DNA of 13,478 bases from Actinomycetota bacterium (GTDB lineage Bacteria; Actinomycetota; Humimicrobiia; Humimicrobiales; Humimicrobiaceae). How positions within the stretch are numbered: position 1 is the first letter of the stretch; each line of letters opens with the position of its first letter. The translations under genes were made by a program, and so were the position numbers. Positions 1 through 8,021 of the stretch are shown here, piece after piece. The notes under the pieces were generated by a model that was not told where the DNA came from, searched no databases, and saw nothing but the letters and a program-made list of their open reading frames with translations. The stretch lies in the NCBI GenBank assembly GCA_016870675.1, contig VGAU01000025.1, positions 1 to 13,478 of the forward strand, read 5' to 3'.

Positions 1-144
1 GACGGGAAGCCGGATTTTAAAAAAGGCATTAAGATAATTAAAGGAAAAGCAGAATATAATATAGCACCTGATAGTTTGATTGATTCAAATATTGATGATA
101 TCAGGATGGATGTGGCATTATATCTATTTGGCAAGGAGAAGTAA
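1..144 (+). CDS. atpE: V-type ATP synthase subunit E, C-terminal end (partial)
   Basis: Frame 1 is open from the window edge to a TAA at 142-144 and gives the last 47 residues of a protein ending RMDVALYLFGKEK. The pattern of a short beta hairpin (KIIKGKAEYNIAPDSLID), then an acidic stretch and a final helix ending in LFG, matches the globular C-terminal domain of V/A-type ATPase subunit E. In that family the domain forms the top of the peripheral stalk and binds the B subunit. The assignment rests as much on position as on sequence, because subunit E directly precedes subunit C in bacterial ntp/atp V-type operons. A second TAA follows at 145-147. The Shine-Dalgarno sequence of the next gene (AAGGAG, 133-138) lies inside this coding end, so the two genes are closely coupled. 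The 5' part is outside the window. Confidence 0.8.
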   Translation, partial: DGKPDFKKGIKIIKGKAEYNIAPDSLIDSNIDDIRMDVALYLFGKEK

Positions 145-147
145 TAA

Positions 148-1164
148 TTGATACGGATAGATTATGATATTAGCGATGACAGCTACTATCTTTTTACATG
201 TGCAGAACTCAAGACAAGGGAAGTTGAATTTCTGGAGGAAAATAGAATTGAGATGATGCTCAGATCCGAGGGACTGGATGAATTTATTAGAGCACTGCGA
301 GATACGGTTTACTCCAGATATATAAATGATATAGAGAGATCCAGAAACTTTGAAAAGGTTATACTCAGTGAATATAAGGTTGCTATAAATTTTTTAGGTG
401 GTAGTTTAAAACCCAAACACCAGGCAGCAGGCGATCTTCTTTTCCTGGAAGAAAACCTGCATAATTTAAAAGTAGTAATTAAATCAATTATTCTGGATAT
501 AGATTTGGAAAAACTTTTTATTCCCATATTACACACATATTACACGCTGAGGAATGCTGCTGTGGCTGAAAATTATAAAGAAGTTGAACCACCAGTTTCC
601 GGGTTGCTCCAGTTTGCGGCAGAACTTATGGGCAGGCAGAAAAATTACAGGTTTTTGGAACTTGAACTTGAGAAATTTTATTTGAGAAAGGTTTTAAATT
701 CTACCAGGAACCTGAACAGCAGACTGATTACAGATTATTTAAGACATATTATAGATATACTGAATATAAAAAACATTTATAGGAATAAGCTTCTGGAGGA
801 GGATTTAAGTTTTAATTATTTTTTACATGAAAATGGATTTCTGCCAAAAGAATTTATGGCCAAATTTAAAGGCGAGAGCCTGGACTTTTTTATAAATGAA
901 ATGAAACGGACAGATTATGCAGATATAATAATCGAGGGAACGCATACCCTGCATTCCGAGGGTACATTTTCTTCCTTTGAGAAAAGCGAGGACTTATTTT
1001 ATCTTGATTTTTTTGATCCTGTAAAATATACAGTTTCCAATCTGGAAAAAGTTTTTCAATTTTTTTTAAGGAAAAAATTAGAGCTAAAGTATTTAAGTAT
1101 TATATTTACCAGCGTTCTTTATGGTGTTGATAAAAGTAAAATAAGAAATAAGGTAAAGGTTTAA
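148..1164 (+). CDS. atpC: V-type ATP synthase subunit C
   Basis: A 338-residue protein of the V/A-type ATPase subunit C family (equivalent to eukaryotic subunit d). It is the funnel-shaped socket that joins the central stalk D-F to the membrane c-ring. The length matches the usual 330-350 residues, and the early stretch TCAELKTREVEFLEENRIE is characteristic of the family. The protein is almost all helical, as expected, with no membrane segment. The start is TTG at 148. It is preferred because AAGGAG at 133-138 sits 9 bases upstream, the preceding codons are two stops, and the first in-frame ATG would remove about 35 residues including the family N-terminus. It lies between the subunit E end and subunit F, with the stop at 1162-1164 touching the next ATG. 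Note that atpC in F-type operons names a different protein (epsilon). Confidence 0.93.
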   Translation: MIRIDYDISDDSYYLFTCAELKTREVEFLEENRIEMMLRSEGLDEFIRALRDTVYSRYINDIERSRNFEKVILSEYKVAINFLGGSLKPKHQAAGDLLFLEENLHNLKVVIKSIILDIDLEKLFIPILHTYYTLRNAAVAENYKEVEPPVSGLLQFAAELMGRQKNYRFLELELEKFYLRKVLNSTRNLNSRLITDYLRHIIDILNIKNIYRNKLLEEDLSFNYFLHENGFLPKEFMAKFKGESLDFFINEMKRTDYADIIIEGTHTLHSEGTFSSFEKSEDLFYLDFFDPVKYTVSNLEKVFQFFLRKKLELKYLSIIFTSVLYGVDKSKIRNKVKV

Positions 1165-1512
1165 ATGGGTACCAGGATTGCTGCATTTGGAGAAAATGAC
1201 ATTATGTTGATATTTAAAGCGGTAGGGATTGATGTTTTTCCTGTTACCGCTGACATTGAAGAAACCTCAGAAGCAGGAAAAAAGCTAAAGCAGCTGGTGC
1301 GGGAAGGTTATGGAATTATTTTTATGACTGAAACTATCGCAATAAAATTAGATCAGTTAATCAAAGAATACGCAGATGAAATACTGCCTTCGATAGTGGT
1401 GATCCCGGGGCTGGGGGAAAGAAATTATTATGCGGTCAGAAATTTAAGAAGGGCAATAATAAAAGCTGTGGGGGCAGATATTATGGCAGAGGAGAGAAAT
1501 AGGAGCAAGTAA
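1165..1512 (+). CDS. atpF: V-type ATP synthase subunit F
   Basis: A 115-residue protein of the V-type subunit F family (NtpG in Enterococcus hirae). It is the small Rossmann-like part of the central rotor stalk and binds subunit D. Visible family features are the opening strand and helix TRIAAFGENDIMLIFKAVGI, a middle strand YGIIFMTETIA, and a later IVVIPGLGE strand. The length is typical (about 100-115). The start ATG follows the subunit C stop without a spacer. AAAGG at 1155-1159 serves as ribosome binding site inside the end of the previous gene, so translational coupling is likely. It is placed directly before the catalytic subunit, the standard order. Confidence 0.93.
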   Translation: MGTRIAAFGENDIMLIFKAVGIDVFPVTADIEETSEAGKKLKQLVREGYGIIFMTETIAIKLDQLIKEYADEILPSIVVIPGLGERNYYAVRNLRRAIIKAVGADIMAEERNRSK

Positions 1513-3273
1513 ATGAGTAATTTAGGAAAAATTGTCAAGGTAGCGGGCCCGCTGGTTGTAGCTGAAAATATGTCTGGTTCAAAAATGTTTGATGTTGTTT
1601 ATGTTTCTGATAAGAAGTTAATGGGCGAGATAATAGAACTAAATGAGGACCTTGCCTCTATACAGGTTTACGAAGAAACCGGAGGCATAGGTGTTGGTGA
1701 GCCAGTATATCTAACAGGCGAACCTTTAACTGTGGAGTTGGGACCGGGTCTTATCCAATCCATTTATGATGGAATTCAAAGACCTCTTGATGAAATATAT
1801 AAAAATACCGGGAATTTTATTGCCAGGGGTATTTCTGCAGCGGCATTAAACAGGGACCGGAAGTGGAAATTTGAGCCAATTGCAAAAAAGGGTGATATGG
1901 TAAGCGGTGGCGATTTCCTGGGCTTTGTTAATGAGACAGAAATAATAAGACATTATATTATGGTTCCACCCGGAGTAAGTGGAGAAGTTAAATCAATCCA
2001 GTCAGGTGAGTTTAAAGTTGAAGACACCATAACAGTGATAAAAGGTAAGAATGGCGATATAAATTTAACAATGATACAGAAGTGGCCGGTAAGGAAGCCC
2101 AGGCCGTACCTTAATAAAATCAGTCCAGAGATGCCCTTATTTACCGGTCAGCGAGTTATAGATATGTTTTTCCCTATTGCAAAGGGCGGCACTGCATGTA
2201 TTCCCGGACCATTTGGTTCAGGTAAAACCGTCATCCAGCATCAGCTGGCAAAATGGATTAGTGCTGAAATTATCGTTTATATAGGTTGTGGCGAAAGAGG
2301 CAATGAAATGACAGATGTCCTTATGGAATTCCCTGAGCTGATCGATCCTAAGTCCGGGGTTCCTTTGATGAAGAGGACTGTACTTATTGCCAATACTTCA
2401 AATATGCCTGTTGCGGCAAGGGAAGCATCCGTTTATACAGGAATAACCATGGCCGAATATTTCAGGGATATGGGATATTCAGTAGCGCTGATGGCTGATT
2501 CAACTTCAAGATGGGCAGAAGCAATGAGGGAAATTTCCGGTAGACTGGAAGAGATGCCCGGAGAAGAAGGATACCCGGCATATCTGGGAGCAAGACTTGC
2601 TTCGTTTTATGAGAGAGCGGGTATGATAAAATGTCTATCAAACAACGACCAGAGATTTGGCGCTCTTTCAGTTATTGGTGCGATATCTCCTCCAGGAGGT
2701 GACCTTTCTGATCCGGTTGTGCAGGCTACATTAAGAGTTGTAAAAGTCTTCTGGTCTCTTGAGGACAGGCTTGCTTACAGAAGGCACTTTCCGGCAATAT
2801 CATGGCTGAATTCTTACTCCCTTTATATTGATAATATAAGGGATTATGTTACTAAAAATGTCCGGGAAGATTATTTTGACATGCAGGCAGAAGCAATGAG
2901 AATTCTTGAAAAAGAATCAGAGCTGGAAGAGATTGTCCGACTGGTAGGAATAGATGCTCTGTCCGGATCTGATAGACTAATCCTGCTTACGGCCAGAATG
3001 TTAAGGGAGGATTTTCTTCATCAGATTGCTTTTCATGAAGTAGATACTTATTCGTCAATAGAAAAACAGTATAAGATGATAGATACAATTATATATTTTT
3101 ACAACCAGGCAACTAATTATTTGAAAATGAATGTTGATATTAAGGCTATAGAAAATATGAGAGTAAGGGATGAGATAGCCAGGATGAAATATATAAAGAA
3201 AGATGATATCGGTAAGATTGATAAAATCAAAGAAGATATAGATAAAGAATTTTCTTCAATAATAGAGGAGTAA
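1513..3273 (+). CDS. atpA: V-type ATP synthase catalytic subunit A
   Basis: A 586-residue catalytic subunit of the A3B3 head, which hydrolyses or makes ATP at the A-B interfaces. The Walker A loop GPFGSGKT is at residues 232-239, the catalytic glutamate in GCGERGNEM at about 261, and the Walker B region VALMADSTSRWAEA at about 324-337. An inserted domain between the N-terminal barrel and the P-loop (roughly 110-200, including VPPGVSGEV) is diagnostic of V/A-type A subunits and absent from F1 beta. The length matches the family (575-600). The AGGAG at 1501-1505 lies 7 bases before the ATG, which directly abuts the subunit F stop. All expected nucleotide-binding residues are present, so the enzyme should be active. 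Whether the pump moves protons or sodium cannot be told, because the c-ring gene is not in the window. Confidence 0.98.
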   Translation: MSNLGKIVKVAGPLVVAENMSGSKMFDVVYVSDKKLMGEIIELNEDLASIQVYEETGGIGVGEPVYLTGEPLTVELGPGLIQSIYDGIQRPLDEIYKNTGNFIARGISAAALNRDRKWKFEPIAKKGDMVSGGDFLGFVNETEIIRHYIMVPPGVSGEVKSIQSGEFKVEDTITVIKGKNGDINLTMIQKWPVRKPRPYLNKISPEMPLFTGQRVIDMFFPIAKGGTACIPGPFGSGKTVIQHQLAKWISAEIIVYIGCGERGNEMTDVLMEFPELIDPKSGVPLMKRTVLIANTSNMPVAAREASVYTGITMAEYFRDMGYSVALMADSTSRWAEAMREISGRLEEMPGEEGYPAYLGARLASFYERAGMIKCLSNNDQRFGALSVIGAISPPGGDLSDPVVQATLRVVKVFWSLEDRLAYRRHFPAISWLNSYSLYIDNIRDYVTKNVREDYFDMQAEAMRILEKESELEEIVRLVGIDALSGSDRLILLTARMLREDFLHQIAFHEVDTYSSIEKQYKMIDTIIYFYNQATNYLKMNVDIKAIENMRVRDEIARMKYIKKDDIGKIDKIKEDIDKEFSSIIEE

Positions 3274-3275
3274 AG

Positions 3276-4670
3276 ATGTTAAAGGAGTATAAAAGTATTA
3301 CTACTATATCCGGACCCTTGCTTCATGTAGAAGGTGTCGAAGGGGTAAAGTATGATGAACTGGTTGATATAAAGCTTGACGACGGAAGTATAAGAAGTGG
3401 TAGAGTGCTTGAGGTTAATAGAGATAATGCGCTGGTACAGGTATTTGAAGGTACTTTTGGAATAGATTCTGAGAATACAAGGGTGAGGTTTTTAGGAAGG
3501 GGTACACATATGTACGTATCTCTCGATATACTGGGTAAAGTTTTTACAGGTCTTGGAAAACCAAAAACCGAGAAAGATAAGATTATTCCTGAAAAAAGCC
3601 TGGATATAAATGGAGCTCCGATCAATCCCTTTGCCAGGGATTATCCCAATGAGTTTATACAAACCGGCCTATCCTCTATAGATGGCCTTAACACTCTGGT
3701 GAGAGGACAGAAACTGCCTATATTTTCTGGAGCAGGCCTTCCCCACAACAGGATAGCAGCTCAAATTGCAAGGCAGGCTAAGGTTCTTACAGAAAAGGAG
3801 GAATTTGCAGTAGTCTTTATAGCAATAGGAATTACATTTGAAGAATCTGAATATTTTATTAATGATTTTAAAAAAACCGGCGCTATAGGTAGATCAGTCC
3901 TTGTACTGAATCTTGCCAACGATCCGGCAATTGAGAGAATTGCAACCCCAAGAGTGGGGCTTACCTGCGCTGAATATCTTGCTTTTGAAAAGGATATGCA
4001 TGTGCTGGTGATTTTAACTGATATGACTAACTACTGCGAAGCCTTAAAGGAAGTTTCAGCTGCCAGAAAAGAAATTCCGGGAAGAAGGGGTTATCCGGGA
4101 TATCTCTATACTGATCTGGCTACTATTTATGAAAGGGCTGGCAGAATTAAAGGAAAGAAAGGCTCAATAACCCAGATTCCAATACTTACTATGCCTGAAG
4201 ATGATAAAACTCATCCCATTCCTGACCTTACAGGATATATAACAGAAGGCCAGATCATACTCTCAAGATCTCTTTATAAGAAAAAATTGTCTCCCCCTGT
4301 TGATGTACTGCCATCACTTTCCAGGCTCAAGGATAAAGGAATTGGCCAGGGAAAAACAAGAGAGGATCATGCGGATATATTTAATCAGTTATATGCAGCA
4401 TATGCCAGAGGAAAAGAAGTGGAGGAGCTTACAGTAATACTGGGGGAAGCAGCACTGACCGATATGGACAAACTGTATCTTAAGTTTGCTGAAAAATTTG
4501 ATAATGAATATATTTCTCAGGGTGAGTACGAGAATAGAAGTATAGACCTGACACTTGATCTGGGATGGAAACTACTTATGATGTTCCCAAGAGAAGAATT
4601 AAAGAGAGTAAGAACCGAATATCTGGACAAATATCTGGCAAAATTTAAAAAAGAAAAAGAAGAAGGTTAA
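3276..4670 (+). CDS. atpB: V-type ATP synthase regulatory subunit B
   Basis: A 464-residue non-catalytic partner of subunit A in the A3B3 head. The barrel begins with SITTISGPLLHVEGV, and the family signature GQKLPIFSGAGLPHN is at about 144-158. There the P-loop is degenerate (SGAGLPHN has no GKT), as in all B subunits, so it does not hydrolyse ATP. Other family stretches are NLANDPAIERIATPR, ALKEVSAARKEIPGRRGYPGY and a C-terminal helical part with PSLSRLKDKGIG. Length is typical. GAGGAG at 3265-3270 gives a 5-base spacer to the ATG, and only two bases separate it from the subunit A stop. The stop at 4668-4670 is followed after 10 bases by subunit D. Confidence 0.98.
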   Translation: MLKEYKSITTISGPLLHVEGVEGVKYDELVDIKLDDGSIRSGRVLEVNRDNALVQVFEGTFGIDSENTRVRFLGRGTHMYVSLDILGKVFTGLGKPKTEKDKIIPEKSLDINGAPINPFARDYPNEFIQTGLSSIDGLNTLVRGQKLPIFSGAGLPHNRIAAQIARQAKVLTEKEEFAVVFIAIGITFEESEYFINDFKKTGAIGRSVLVLNLANDPAIERIATPRVGLTCAEYLAFEKDMHVLVILTDMTNYCEALKEVSAARKEIPGRRGYPGYLYTDLATIYERAGRIKGKKGSITQIPILTMPEDDKTHPIPDLTGYITEGQIILSRSLYKKKLSPPVDVLPSLSRLKDKGIGQGKTREDHADIFNQLYAAYARGKEVEELTVILGEAALTDMDKLYLKFAEKFDNEYISQGEYENRSIDLTLDLGWKLLMMFPREELKRVRTEYLDKYLAKFKKEKEEG

Positions 4671-4680
4671 AAAGGTTTAA

Positions 4681-5301
4681 ATGCTTGTAAATGTAAATGC
4701 GACCAGAATGGAACTTCTCCGGTTAAAGAAGAGATTAAATCTGGCCTGGAGAGGGCACAAACTCCTTAAAGATAAAAGAGATGAACTTATGAGACAATTA
4801 CTTGAGGTAATTGACGAGGTCAAGGAACTACGGCTATCCATAGAAAAAGAATTTCAATCCATAGTGGAAAGATTTGTGCTTGAAAAAGCCAGTATAGGTT
4901 CATACCAGGTAGAGCAGGAATTACTGCTGCCTGTAAAGAAGATTTCAGTATCAATCAGCAAGAGGAACATTATAGGTGTTCATGTACCGGTTTATGCCAA
5001 AGAGGTGAGCGGTGATATTATCCCTTACGGCTATATGAACACCTCGGGAGAAATGGATATTGCTCTCAATGATTTTGATAAGTCCATAGAGAACCTTCTT
5101 GACCTGGCTGAAAAGGAGAAAGCGGTACAGCTTATGGCTATGGAGATTGAAGAGACCAGAAGAAGGGTTAATGTCCTTGAGTATAAATTAATCCCGAGCA
5201 TAATCGAGACTATAAGATTTATAACCATGAAACTTGATGAAATCGAGCGTTCCAACACGGTAAGGCTTATGAAGGTAAAAGATATTGTGAGAAGCCACTG
5301 A
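4681..5301 (+). CDS. atpD: V-type ATP synthase subunit D
   Basis: A 206-residue central rotor shaft of the V-type ATPase. The start NVNATRMELLRLKKRL, followed by RGHKLLKDKRDELMRQ, is a near-consensus subunit D opening. The N- and C-terminal thirds are long helices rich in charged and leucine residues that form the antiparallel coiled coil inserted in the A3B3 head. A shorter variable part lies between (about 80-125). Length matches the family (200-215). AAAGG at 4671-4675 is the ribosome binding site. This is the last gene of the ATPase operon in the window. It ends with TGA at 5299-5301, eight bases from the end of the convergent glyA. Confidence 0.97.
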   Translation: MLVNVNATRMELLRLKKRLNLAWRGHKLLKDKRDELMRQLLEVIDEVKELRLSIEKEFQSIVERFVLEKASIGSYQVEQELLLPVKKISVSISKRNIIGVHVPVYAKEVSGDIIPYGYMNTSGEMDIALNDFDKSIENLLDLAEKEKAVQLMAMEIEETRRRVNVLEYKLIPSIIETIRFITMKLDEIERSNTVRLMKVKDIVRSH

Positions 5302-5309
5302 CCATTTTA

Positions 5310-6575
5310 TCATCTGGTATAAACCGGAAAATCTCCGGCGAGGTTCTTCACTTTTTTACCGATTTCTTTAAGTTTTGTATTATTTTTCCTGTTTTTGAGA
5401 GCTGATGAGATAAGTTCGCCAATTTTATACATCTCTTCTACACCCATTCCCTGGGTAGTAACTGCGGGCGTACCAATCCTTATACCGCTGGTTATTATGG
5501 GGTCCAGCTTATCGAAGGGAATCACATTTTTATTGATTATTATACCTACTGAGCTCAATGTTCCTACAGCCTCATAACCGGTTAATTCTTTACTGGTTAA
5601 ATCTATTAGAAACAGATGGTTATCAGTTCCACCGGATACAATTCTGAAACCTTCGTTTTTAATATACTCACACAGGGCTTTTGAATTTTCGATAATGCGC
5701 CTGCTGTAATCCTTAAATGAATCCTTTAAAGCTTCTCTGAAAGCTACTGCTTTAGCAGCAATGATATGCATCATGGGACCTCCCTGAACACCGGGGAAAA
5801 CTGACCTGTCTATAAGACCGGCGTATTTTTTATCGGCAATGACCAGTCCGCCCCTTGGTCCTCTTAAAGTTTTATGAGTGGTGGCGGTGGTGAAATCCGC
5901 CACATTTATTGAACTCGGGTGATAGCCTGTTACCATAAGTCCTGCAATATGGGCCGTGTCAGCCAGCAGGTATGCGCCTACTTCATCAGCAATATCCCTG
6001 AACTTATTAAAGTCGATTAATCTTGAATAAGAGCTGGCTCCCGCTATGATCAATTTTGGCCTTGTGGCTTTTGCCAGTTTCCTTACATTTTCATAGTCTA
6101 TCATTTCTGTTTCAGGATCTACGGTGTAAGTGTGTATCTCATAGTATCTGCCGCTAAGATTTTGCTTATGTCCATGAGAGAGATGGCCGCCGTCTCTAAG
6201 GTTCATACTCAGTATCCTGTCTCCACAGTTTAAAACACTTAAGTATACTGCCAGATTGGCGCTGACTCCGCTATGAGGTTGAACGTTGCTGTAATTCGAG
6301 CCAAATAATTGGTTGGCTCTGTTTATAGCTAATTGTTCGATTTCATCGATATGCTCACAGCCTGCGTAATACCTGAATCCAGGATAACCCTCAGCATATT
6401 TATTTGTCAGTATTGAGCCCATAGTTCTTATAACTTCCTGTGAAGTAAAATTCTCGGAAGCTATCAGAATAAGCTGATTCTTTTGCCTTTCCAATTCTTT
6501 TTTTATTATCTCTTTTACCTCGGCATCTATATCTGTGCTTAAGGTATGATTTTCATGTTTTTTAGATTTAACCAT
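5310..6575 (-). CDS. glyA: Serine hydroxymethyltransferase
   Basis: A 421-residue cytosolic PLP enzyme that interconverts serine and glycine and loads one-carbon units onto tetrahydrofolate. The PLP-binding lysine is K235 in TTATTHKTLRGPRGG. The PLP-stacking histidine is H131 in GGHLSHG. The early NKYAEGYPGFRYYAGCE stretch, the FPGVQGGPMMH stretch and the C-terminal SGIRIGTPAVTT with its substrate-carboxylate arginine are all intact. Length is normal (410-430), with a short lysine-rich N-terminal extension of about 12 residues. The ATG is preceded by AAAGGAA at a spacing of about 11 bases, lying across the end of rpiB. The rpiB-glyA gap is 7 bases, so the two are probably one transcript. It converges on the ATPase operon. 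Confidence 0.98.
   Translation of the reverse strand: MVKSKKHENHTLSTDIDAEVKEIIKKELERQKNQLILIASENFTSQEVIRTMGSILTNKYAEGYPGFRYYAGCEHIDEIEQLAINRANQLFGSNYSNVQPHSGVSANLAVYLSVLNCGDRILSMNLRDGGHLSHGHKQNLSGRYYEIHTYTVDPETEMIDYENVRKLAKATRPKLIIAGASSYSRLIDFNKFRDIADEVGAYLLADTAHIAGLMVTGYHPSSINVADFTTATTHKTLRGPRGGLVIADKKYAGLIDRSVFPGVQGGPMMHIIAAKAVAFREALKDSFKDYSRRIIENSKALCEYIKNEGFRIVSGGTDNHLFLIDLTSKELTGYEAVGTLSSVGIIINKNVIPFDKLDPIITSGIRIGTPAVTTQGMGVEEMYKIGELISSALKNRKNNTKLKEIGKKVKNLAGDFPVYTR
5324..5338. terminator. Possible hairpin terminator between converging atpD and glyA
   Basis: CCGGA-AAATC-TCCGG forms a perfect 5-base-pair stem with a 5-base loop just inside the 3' end of glyA. In the atpD direction it is followed about 15 bases later by CTTTTTTA. 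In the glyA direction it is followed directly by TTTATA. No better terminator is visible in the 8-base gap between the stop codons. The stem is short and the uridine runs are poor, so the call is weak. Confidence 0.3.
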
Positions 6576-6582
6576 TGCAGGT

Positions 6583-7029
6583 CTAGTTCCTTTCTTCGAC
6601 TTTCATTATTTTATTAACTCTTCTAATATGACGTTCCTTGCCACTTACAGGAGTGGTTATAAAAATTTTTGTTATTTCAATACATTCATTCAATGATAAA
6701 AATCTTGCTCCAAGACATAATATATTAGCATGGTTATGGTCTCTGGCAAGCCTTGCAGTCTCTTCATTCCAGCAGACAGCGGACCGGATGCCATTTATTT
6801 TGTTGGCGACCATATCCATGCCAATTCCGGATCCACATATAAGTATTCCAATATCAGCTTCTCCACAGGCTACAGCTCTGGCTCCCTTTTCCCCAAAATC
6901 AGGATAATCCACACTCTGGCAGCTGTCAGTTCCAATATCCAGTACCGTGTGTCCCATAGATTTTGCCAGTTCAATTAATCTGGATTTATAACTGTAGCCG
7001 GCGTGATCTGAGCCTATAACTATCTTCAT
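6583..7029 (-). CDS. rpiB: Ribose-5-phosphate isomerase B
   Basis: A 148-residue RpiB/LacAB-family isomerase that interconverts ribose 5-phosphate and ribulose 5-phosphate in the non-oxidative pentose phosphate pathway. The N-terminal IGSDHAGY motif (D8, H9), the SVDYPDF stretch, the catalytic cysteine C65 in CGSGIG, the histidine in DHNHAN (H98) and the C-terminal RHIRRVNKI stretch are all present. Single-domain length is typical (about 145-150). RpiB is favoured over the galactose-6-phosphate isomerase subunits LacA/LacB because of the intact active site and the housekeeping neighbours. The Shine-Dalgarno sequence is weak (TGGA about 9 bases before the ATG). It is the first gene after a strong promoter and is followed after 7 bases by glyA. 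Confidence 0.96.
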   Translation of the reverse strand: MKIVIGSDHAGYSYKSRLIELAKSMGHTVLDIGTDSCQSVDYPDFGEKGARAVACGEADIGILICGSGIGMDMVANKINGIRSAVCWNEETARLARDHNHANILCLGARFLSLNECIEITKIFITTPVSGKERHIRRVNKIMKVEERN

Positions 7030-7105
7030 AAAATATCCATTTTTATTATAAGTTGTTAAAATGTGCTAATTATAATTATAACTATCATACTTGAAACTCT
7101 GTAAT

Positions 7106-7133
7106 ATTATATTCCAATTAACTGGATAATCAA
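7106..7133 (-). promoter_or_regulatory. Sigma-70-type promoter for rpiB-glyA
   Basis: Read on the minus strand, TTGATT (7133-7128) and a perfect TATAAT (7111-7106) are separated by 16 bases. This predicts a start near 7099 and a leader of about 70 bases to the rpiB ATG at 7029. It lies in the 192-base, very AT-rich gap between the tsaC stop and rpiB, which holds no other convincing element and no clear terminator for tsaC. rpiB-glyA can therefore be transcribed independently of tsaC, although read-through from tsaC cannot be excluded. Confidence 0.7.
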
Positions 7134-7221
7134 AAATTTACCTGAAATTTTTTATTTAAAAAGTCTAAATTTTATCACAAAATAAAAAAATTGCTGGAAA
7201 TATTTTTATTTTATTCTTTTT

Positions 7222-7884
7222 TTATATTAAATTTCTTTTACTGCCTTTGAATTTTAAAACATCTCTAAATTTGACTTTCCCCTCTCTTACCAAAACAGGA
7301 GTTTGACCTGTCACGTCAACAATAGTTGATTCAACTCCAGTCAGAGAAGAAGGATACTCTACTACTAGATCCACTTGTTTCCTGATTGTAAAGGGGATGT
7401 CCTCTATTTTTTTAGGATAGCTCTTTGTTCCGGAAACAGTTGCGCTGGTAGACACAATAGGACCGCAGATATTTATTATATTTCTTAAAAATCCGGGATC
7501 TGCAAGTCTGATGGCAATATTAGGGCTGCCGCTGGTGATAAAATTTTCTAGAGAGATTTTCTTATTAAAAACTAAGGTAAGGGGCTCTGGGTTTTCAGTA
7601 TCCCAGAAATTTTTTATTATTTTTTTTGCAACCGGGTTTATATCTGAAACCAGGCTTTTTAAATCATCATAACTGGAAATAAGTATTATGAAAGGTAAAT
7701 TTTTATTTCTTTTTTTTATATTATATATTTTTTCAATTGCATTTCTGTCATTATATTTACAGCTTAATCCGTAAATGGTGCTGGTAGGTAGAATTACTGT
7801 CTTACCTTCTGAGATAAGTTCAGCAATTTTTTTGATAATGTTTTTGTTAATTTTATCCGGATTATTAATTTTTAATGTATTCAT
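7222..7884 (-). CDS. tsaC: TsaC/Sua5/YrdC-family threonylcarbamoyl-AMP synthase (divergent)
   Basis: A 220-residue YrdC-domain protein, the short TsaC type with no C-terminal Sua5 domain. The family makes threonylcarbamoyl-AMP from threonine, bicarbonate and ATP, the first step of the tRNA t6A37 modification. Seen here are LPTSTIYGL (residues 32-40), K57 and R59 in IKKRNKNLP, IAIRLADP (about 123-130), STSATVSG (145-152) and ESTIVDVTGQTPVLVREG. Several consensus positions differ. The usual acidic residue after PT is S35. The WPGP stretch is replaced by a longer one ending NPEP. The asparagine of the K-R-S-N tetrad (E. coli K50, R52, S139, N141) is T149. Family membership is secure, but normal activity is less so. 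No Shine-Dalgarno sequence is visible before the ATG. It is divergent from comEB. Confidence 0.9.
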   Translation of the reverse strand: MNTLKINNPDKINKNIIKKIAELISEGKTVILPTSTIYGLSCKYNDRNAIEKIYNIKKRNKNLPFIILISSYDDLKSLVSDINPVAKKIIKNFWDTENPEPLTLVFNKKISLENFITSGSPNIAIRLADPGFLRNIINICGPIVSTSATVSGTKSYPKKIEDIPFTIRKQVDLVVEYPSSLTGVESTIVDVTGQTPVLVREGKVKFRDVLKFKGSKRNLI

Positions 7885-7939
7885 AAAGAAATAAGAACTG
7901 GCTAGTCTCAGTATATAATATTTTTTTTATAAAAAAAAC

Positions 7940-7977
7940 AGTACAAGTTTTAAAATTTCCACTTTTTTAAAAGTACT
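7940..7977. repeat. Inverted repeat in the tsaC-comEB divergent region
   Basis: AGTAC-AAG-TTTTAAAA at 7940-7955 is mirrored by TTTTAAAA-GTACT at 7965-7977. This gives 13-base complementary arms, the left one interrupted by three bases, around a 9-base centre. The right arm touches the proposed comEB -35 box, so it could be a regulator site or an AT-rich upstream promoter element. Part of the symmetry comes from A/T runs, and only the GTAC ends are distinctive. Confidence 0.35.
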
Positions 7978-8005
7978 TGGCATTTTAATAAATAAGCTTT
8001 AGTAT
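7977..8005 (+). promoter_or_regulatory. Likely promoter for comEB
   Basis: TTGGCA at 7977-7982 and TAGTAT at 8000-8005 are separated by 17 bases. The -35 matches the consensus at 5 of 6 positions and the -10 at 4 of 6. The predicted start is near 8012, which puts a 20-base palindrome at the beginning of a 70-base leader. I saw no equally good promoter in the opposite direction for tsaC. Confidence 0.45.
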
Positions 8006-8021
8006 ATTTTAGAAGAGTATA

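Noticed and set aside
3708..3752. Subunit B has no working Walker A motif.
   Set aside because: A degenerate loop (SGAGLPHN) is the rule for the non-catalytic B subunit of V/A-type ATPases.
6185..6215. GlyA has Arg-Asp before GGHLSHG where E. coli has Ala-His, which looked like loss of an active-site histidine.
   Set aside because: Counting the E. coli sequence shows the PLP-stacking histidine is the one in GGH, which is present here (H131). An aspartate just before GGH is also normal in eukaryotic enzymes (PDGGHLTHG).
7030..7221. The AT-rich gap between tsaC and rpiB was checked for a small gene, riboswitch or terminator.
   Set aside because: Only the rpiB promoter stands out. Inverted A/T runs such as AAATTT do not form a convincing stem, and no open frame has a ribosome binding site.
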